Below are positions 6,765 to 9,731 of a stretch of DNA of 9,731 nt, in pieces. Each line of letters starts with the position of its first letter. The stretch's first letter is position 1. Origin of the DNA: an uncultured Helicobacter sp. (GTDB lineage Bacteria > Campylobacterota > Campylobacteria > Campylobacterales > Helicobacteraceae); the NCBI GenBank assembly GCA_944325475.1, contig CALVAF010000050.1, forward strand, positions 1 through 9,731, read 5' to 3'. The position numbers were made by a program, and so were the translations under genes. The notes under the pieces were generated by a model. The model was not told the DNA's origin. It saw only the letters and a list, made by a program, of their open reading frames with translations, and ran no database searches.

Positions 6765-6850
6765 GTTTTAGTTATCAGGTGAAATTGGATTTGGATTTGT
6801 CATTATTAAGAATCGCTTCAGCGATTCTTAAGTATTTTACTGATTTTTAG
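6761..6850 (+). CDS. Possible 29-aa small protein overlapping the usp stop
   Basis: ATG 6761 overlaps the usp TGA in an ATGA junction and opens a 29-codon frame that ends at TAG 6848-6850. The product begins MSFSYQVKLDLDLS and continues LLRIASAILKYFTDF. That second half could form an amphipathic helix with a hydrophobic face. The ATGA overlap is a classic coupling arrangement. Against it, a perfect terminator-like hairpin (6806-6831) lies inside the frame, there is no dedicated ribosome binding site, and a 29-codon open frame in AT-rich DNA can arise by chance. It is recorded as a low-confidence candidate only. Confidence 0.15.
   Translation: MSFSYQVKLDLDLSLLRIASAILKYFTDF
6806..6850 (+). terminator. 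Hairpin terminator after usp
   Basis: A perfect 11-bp inverted repeat TTAAGAATCGC / GCGATTCTTAA (6806-6816 with 6821-6831) encloses a TTCA loop. It is followed by a T-rich but not continuous tail (TATTTTACTGATTTTT, 6833-6848). It begins about 42 nt after the usp stop and is the strongest hairpin in the window. It most likely ends the usp transcript. A stable stem-loop protecting the mRNA 3' end is the alternative. Confidence 0.65.
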
Positions 6851-7131
6851 GCTTTTTAATCTCTCTTATTTTGCAATATTTTAAACTGATTTTTCTTTGA
6901 TTGCTTTGATTTTGTAGTGGTTTTTTAAAATTGCTAGAAGCTGCCTTTATGTTTTATTTTTAATACTTTTAAATTTTATTAATTATTTGTTACAAAAATT
7001 TACATAGTGAGGGTGTAATGTTACTTTTTGTGTATCGTATTTTATATTTTTCTTAAAAATTTTTAAAATACATCTATATTTTTTTAGTTTTTTGTAACAT
7101 TGTTATATGCAATTATTTTAATATTAAGGAG
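6851..7131 (+). promoter_or_regulatory. AT-rich upstream region of yjcH-actP with dyad repeats
   Basis: This gene-free stretch precedes the acetate permease operon. Three related dyads stand out. TTTGT-T-ACAAA lies at 6986-6996, GTAA-TG-TTAC at 7015-7024, and TGTAACA-T-TGTTATA at 7093-7107 with six of seven pairs matching. All contain TGTTAC or its complement GTAACA, spaced 31 and about 79 nt apart, which suggests operator sites for a dimeric regulator. TTATAT (7103-7108), inside the third dyad, could be part of a -10, with further T-rich sequence around it. A perfect ribosome binding site AAGGAG (7126-7131) sits 6 nt before the yjcH ATG. The regulator is not identified. Confidence 0.4.
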
Positions 7132-7137
7132 ATTTTT

Positions 7138-7479
7138 ATGAAACAGGATTATTTAGAATCGGTTCAGCGATTCAAACGCTTTGTTGCTTTTAGAAACAAA
7201 GTTGGTTTGATACTTTCTTTGGTTGTTTTGGTTTGCTACTATGCTTTTGTGCTTAGTATTGGACTTTTTCCAGATATTTTGGGTTATCGGGTCGGTCCTA
7301 GTGCGATTACTCTTGGAATTATTTTGGGAATCTTTTTGATTGTTTTGTGTATTGTGGCTACGGGACTTTATACTTTTTTTGCTAATTGGTATTTTGATAA
7401 GGCGCAAAAAGAAGCAATAGAGGATTTGGATAGAAGTGGGGCATTAGAAGATTTGAAAAATGGAGAGGTAAGGGAGTGA
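7138..7479 (+). CDS. yjcH: YjcH-like DUF485 membrane protein
   Basis: This is a small inner-membrane protein of the DUF485 family, 113 aa, slightly longer than the E. coli YjcH of about 104 aa. It has two predicted transmembrane helices at about 22-44 and 57-81, a basic N-terminal segment (FKRFVAFRNK), and after the second helix the family motif ANWYFDKAQ. The charged tail is acidic. DUF485 proteins are nearly always encoded directly before SSS-family carboxylate symporters and are thought to assist or regulate them, but the mechanism is not established. The start is fixed by AAGGAG 6 nt upstream. The stop TGA is 3 nt before the actP ATG, so the two are co-translated. Confidence 0.92.
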   Translation: MKQDYLESVQRFKRFVAFRNKVGLILSLVVLVCYYAFVLSIGLFPDILGYRVGPSAITLGIILGIFLIVLCIVATGLYTFFANWYFDKAQKEAIEDLDRSGALEDLKNGEVRE

Positions 7480-7481
7480 GA

Positions 7482-9131
7482 ATGAGTAAGTTAATTTGGA
7501 TTTTTTTTGCATTGGTTGGCGTGAGTTTTGGTGCTGGATTTGATATAGAAAATGTGACATTATCAAAATTTAATCCTATTGCCGTTACTTTCTTTTTGAT
7601 TTTTGTGTTAGCAACACTTGCAATCACCTATTACTCTAATAAGAGAAGTCAAAATGCTAGTGGTTTTTATACAGCTGGTGGGAATATTACAGGATTGCAA
7701 AATGGGACGGCGATTGCTGGAGACTTTATGAGTGCGGCTAGTTTTTTAGGAATTACGGCATTGGTTTTTACCAACGGATTTGATGGTTTGATTTATTCCA
7801 TTGGATTTTTAGCGGGTTGGCCTATTATTCTTTTTTTGATAGCAGAAAAATTCAGAAATCTAGGAAAATTCACTTTTGCAGATATTACTGCCTATCGTTT
7901 AGAATCAAAACCAATTCGGATTATTTCAGCAGTTTCGGCATTAAGCGTAATTGTTTTTTACTTAATTGCGCAAATGGTAGGTGCTGGACAGCTTATTCAG
8001 ACACTTTTTGGGCTTCCTTATGGAGTGGCAGTAATTATTGTTGGGATTTTAATGATTTGTTATGTTGCTTTTGGTGGAATGCATGCGACAACTTGGGTGC
8101 AAATTATCAAAGCGATTTTATTATTGGGTGGAGCGACTTTTATGGCAGTTATGATTTTGTATCTTACGAAGTTTGATTTGAGCTATTATTTTAATGAAGC
8201 GATACAAAACCATTCACAAGGTGAAAAAATAATGCTGCCGGGCGGATTCTTGCCAAATACAATTTCAGCAGTTTCTTTGGGGCTTGCTTTGATGTTTGGG
8301 ACAGCGGGGTTGCCTCATATTTTGATGCGATTTTTCACGGTCAAAGATGCTAAGGAAGCAAGAAAGTCTGTGTTTTATGCCACAGGATTAATGGGGTATT
8401 TTTATATTTTGACTTTTATTATTGGATTTGGAGCGATTGCACTTTTGCTTGGAAATCCAGAATTTACCAATCCCGATGGCAGTTTTAATGGAATTGCAAA
8501 TATGGTCGCAATTACTTTAGCAAAAGTTTTGGGTGGGAATATTTTTTATGGCTTTATTTCAGCAGTTGCCTTTGCTACGATTCTAGCAGTTGTTGCAGGG
8601 TTAGCGATTTCTGGGGCTGGAGCTATTAGTCATGATTTGTTTGTGAATGTGTGTAAAAATGGAGTTTGTGATCCAAAATTAGAGATAAAAGTTACGAAAA
8701 TTGCGACCATTGGGATTGGAATTTTTGCCATTTTGCTTGGGATTATTTTTGAAAAGCAAAATGTTGCTTTCACGGTGGGGCTTGCCTTTGCGATTGCTGC
8801 AAGTGTGAATTTCCCAATTTTGCTTTTAAGTATTTATTGGAAGAATCTCACTACTAAAGGTGCTTTTTGGGGTGGTTTAGTAGGGTTAATTTCAGTGCTA
8901 GTAATGGTGATTTTAAGCCCTAGTATTTGGATTAAAAGCTTTGGCTTTAGTGAGGCGATTTTCCCCTATGATCATCCTGCTATTTTTTCAATGCCAATTA
9001 CTTTTATTCTAATTTATGTGATTTCTAAGTTGGATAACTCGCAAAGAGCAAAGATTGATAGAGAGGGATTTGCAGCACAGGATTTTAGAGCGCAAAGTGG
9101 GATTGGAATCAGCGAAGCAGTAGCGCATTAA
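7482..9131 (+). CDS. actP: ActP, cation/acetate symporter
   Basis: This is a sodium:solute symporter (SSS family) that takes up acetate and related short carboxylates across the inner membrane. From ATG 7482 it is 549 aa, the length I recall for E. coli ActP. Long stretches match that protein: YTAGGNITG at about 63-71, AGDFMSAASFLG at 79-90, AEKFRNLGKFTFADI, then GTAGLPHILMRFFTV, SVFYATG, FISAVAFATILAVVAGL and GLAFAIAAS. The N-terminus (MSKLIWIFFALVGVSFGA) looks like the cleavable or first-helix signal seen in the family. ATG 7482 has AGGGAG 5 nt upstream. GTG 7476, which overlaps the yjcH stop as GTGA, is an alternative adding two residues. No acs gene is adjacent, unlike the enterobacterial acs-yjcH-actP operon. 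A hairpin follows the stop directly. Confidence 0.96.
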   Translation: MSKLIWIFFALVGVSFGAGFDIENVTLSKFNPIAVTFFLIFVLATLAITYYSNKRSQNASGFYTAGGNITGLQNGTAIAGDFMSAASFLGITALVFTNGFDGLIYSIGFLAGWPIILFLIAEKFRNLGKFTFADITAYRLESKPIRIISAVSALSVIVFYLIAQMVGAGQLIQTLFGLPYGVAVIIVGILMICYVAFGGMHATTWVQIIKAILLLGGATFMAVMILYLTKFDLSYYFNEAIQNHSQGEKIMLPGGFLPNTISAVSLGLALMFGTAGLPHILMRFFTVKDAKEARKSVFYATGLMGYFYILTFIIGFGAIALLLGNPEFTNPDGSFNGIANMVAITLAKVLGGNIFYGFISAVAFATILAVVAGLAISGAGAISHDLFVNVCKNGVCDPKLEIKVTKIATIGIGIFAILLGIIFEKQNVAFTVGLAFAIAASVNFPILLLSIYWKNLTTKGAFWGGLVGLISVLVMVILSPSIWIKSFGFSEAIFPYDHPAIFSMPITFILIYVISKLDNSQRAKIDREGFAAQDFRAQSGIGISEAVAH

Positions 9132-9137
9132 CCTTCA

Positions 9138-9172
9138 AGCAAGGAATCTTTCCTTGCTAGTATTAAATTTTC
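9138..9172 (+). terminator. Hairpin terminator after actP
   Basis: A perfect 9-bp stem AGCAAGGAA / TTCCTTGCT (9138-9146 with 9150-9158) encloses a TCT loop. The tail AGTATTAAATTTTC is A/T-rich, with only a short T run. It begins 7 nt after the actP stop, a fitting place for the end of the yjcH-actP transcript. Confidence 0.6.
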
Positions 9173-9731
9173 TTGCCAACATCTTCTAAAAGACTATTAC
9201 TAATAGTTTTCGTTATTGATAATTTGATTGTCTTTTGTGTGATGATTTCACTTTGTCTTGTGATGGTTTCATGCTACCTTTAGTAATAAAATTCCTCCTA
9301 TTAGCAAAGCTAATGTAATATTAATAGTTGGAATATCTATCTTGGGATTTGCAAAACTTAATTTATCTAAGCATCCATTTTTTAAAAAATAAAATTAAGA
9401 ATGAAAAATAGCAAAAGAAAAGTTCTTGTGATTTTGTTTTATTTAAGCCAATGCAATATATCTATATTTTTTAAGAGCTGCGTTGTCATGGAAGAAAAAA
9501 TCGAAACTGCACAAGAGGATTTTGACTGCCTCACTTTCTTAGTTATATTTTTTACTGGTAATGAGTGTTGGTGGGTTGTCTTTGGTGGTTAATGTAAAGT
9601 ATTGGAATTTTTGAATTGTAAGAATCTTTTGGAAGGCTTTTTGTATTTTATATGAGTGGAAATGTGGTTTTGCTAATTGCGATACCGACTTTGTATAACT
9701 TAATATAATGTTAGGTGAGAAGGTTATTGGT
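9173..9731. other. About 560 nt with no recognisable intact gene
   Basis: No intact gene, tRNA, or mobile element was recognised on either strand. Several short open stretches encode hydrophobic peptides without a credible start. At 9264-9392 the frame reads SNKIPPISKANVILIVG and on to a TAA. At 9170-9283 another frame gives KRLLLIVFVIDNLIVF. At 9622-9708 a third gives SGNVVLLIAIPTLYNLI. A 63-codon frame at 9401-9592 has a start but only a weak ribosome binding site, and an unfamiliar Cys- and Trp-containing product. These may be debris of a decayed membrane-protein gene or chance. TATAAT at 9704-9709 and AGAAGG near the right edge could serve a gene just outside the window. Confidence 0.4.

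Noticed and set aside
9401..9592. 63-codon open frame as a real gene
   Set aside because: Weak ribosome binding site, no recognisable family, odd Cys/Trp composition, and it sits in a stretch of broken frames.

Overview
This window looks like chromosome from an enterohepatic Helicobacter or a close relative in the Campylobacterota (Epsilonproteobacteria). The DNA is AT-rich and genes are densely packed on the + strand. The L13 and S9 proteins, LivG/LivF, a Helicobacter-type universal stress protein and above all a PglB-type oligosaccharyltransferase all fit. From established knowledge, pglB occurs in only a few Helicobacter species (H. pullorum, H. canadensis, H. winghamensis), which carry two unrelated copies outside any glycan cluster. 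The species itself is inferred, not proven.

Layout. Bases 1-1436 hold the two ATPases of a branched-chain amino acid ABC importer: livG, cut by the left edge, and livF, overlapping it by 14 nt. A short AT-rich promoter region leads to rplM and rpsI (1559-2377), which end in a good hairpin terminator at 2384-2415. Next comes the most interesting part, pglB (about 2424-4430) followed 1 nt later by an asparagine synthase-like amidotransferase gene (4432-6255). The pair reads as a small operon in which a membrane oligosaccharyltransferase is coupled to a glutamine-dependent amidotransferase. pglB has no ATG start.

Bases 6348-6764 encode a universal stress protein with a degenerate nucleotide-binding loop, followed by a perfect 11-bp hairpin. 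A gene-poor AT-rich stretch of about 300 nt contains three TGTTAC/GTAACA-type dyads. It precedes yjcH and actP (7138-9131), the small DUF485 membrane protein and the cation/acetate symporter, which also ends in a hairpin. The last 570 nt hold no recognisable intact gene. They contain short hydrophobic open stretches in several frames that may be debris of a decayed membrane-protein gene.

The genes form independent functional blocks: amino acid import, ribosome, protein glycosylation with amidation, stress, and acetate uptake. No mobile element, CRISPR array, tRNA or rRNA was seen. The best candidate for something undescribed is the pglB-amidotransferase pair. The dyads upstream of the acetate permease operon come second.
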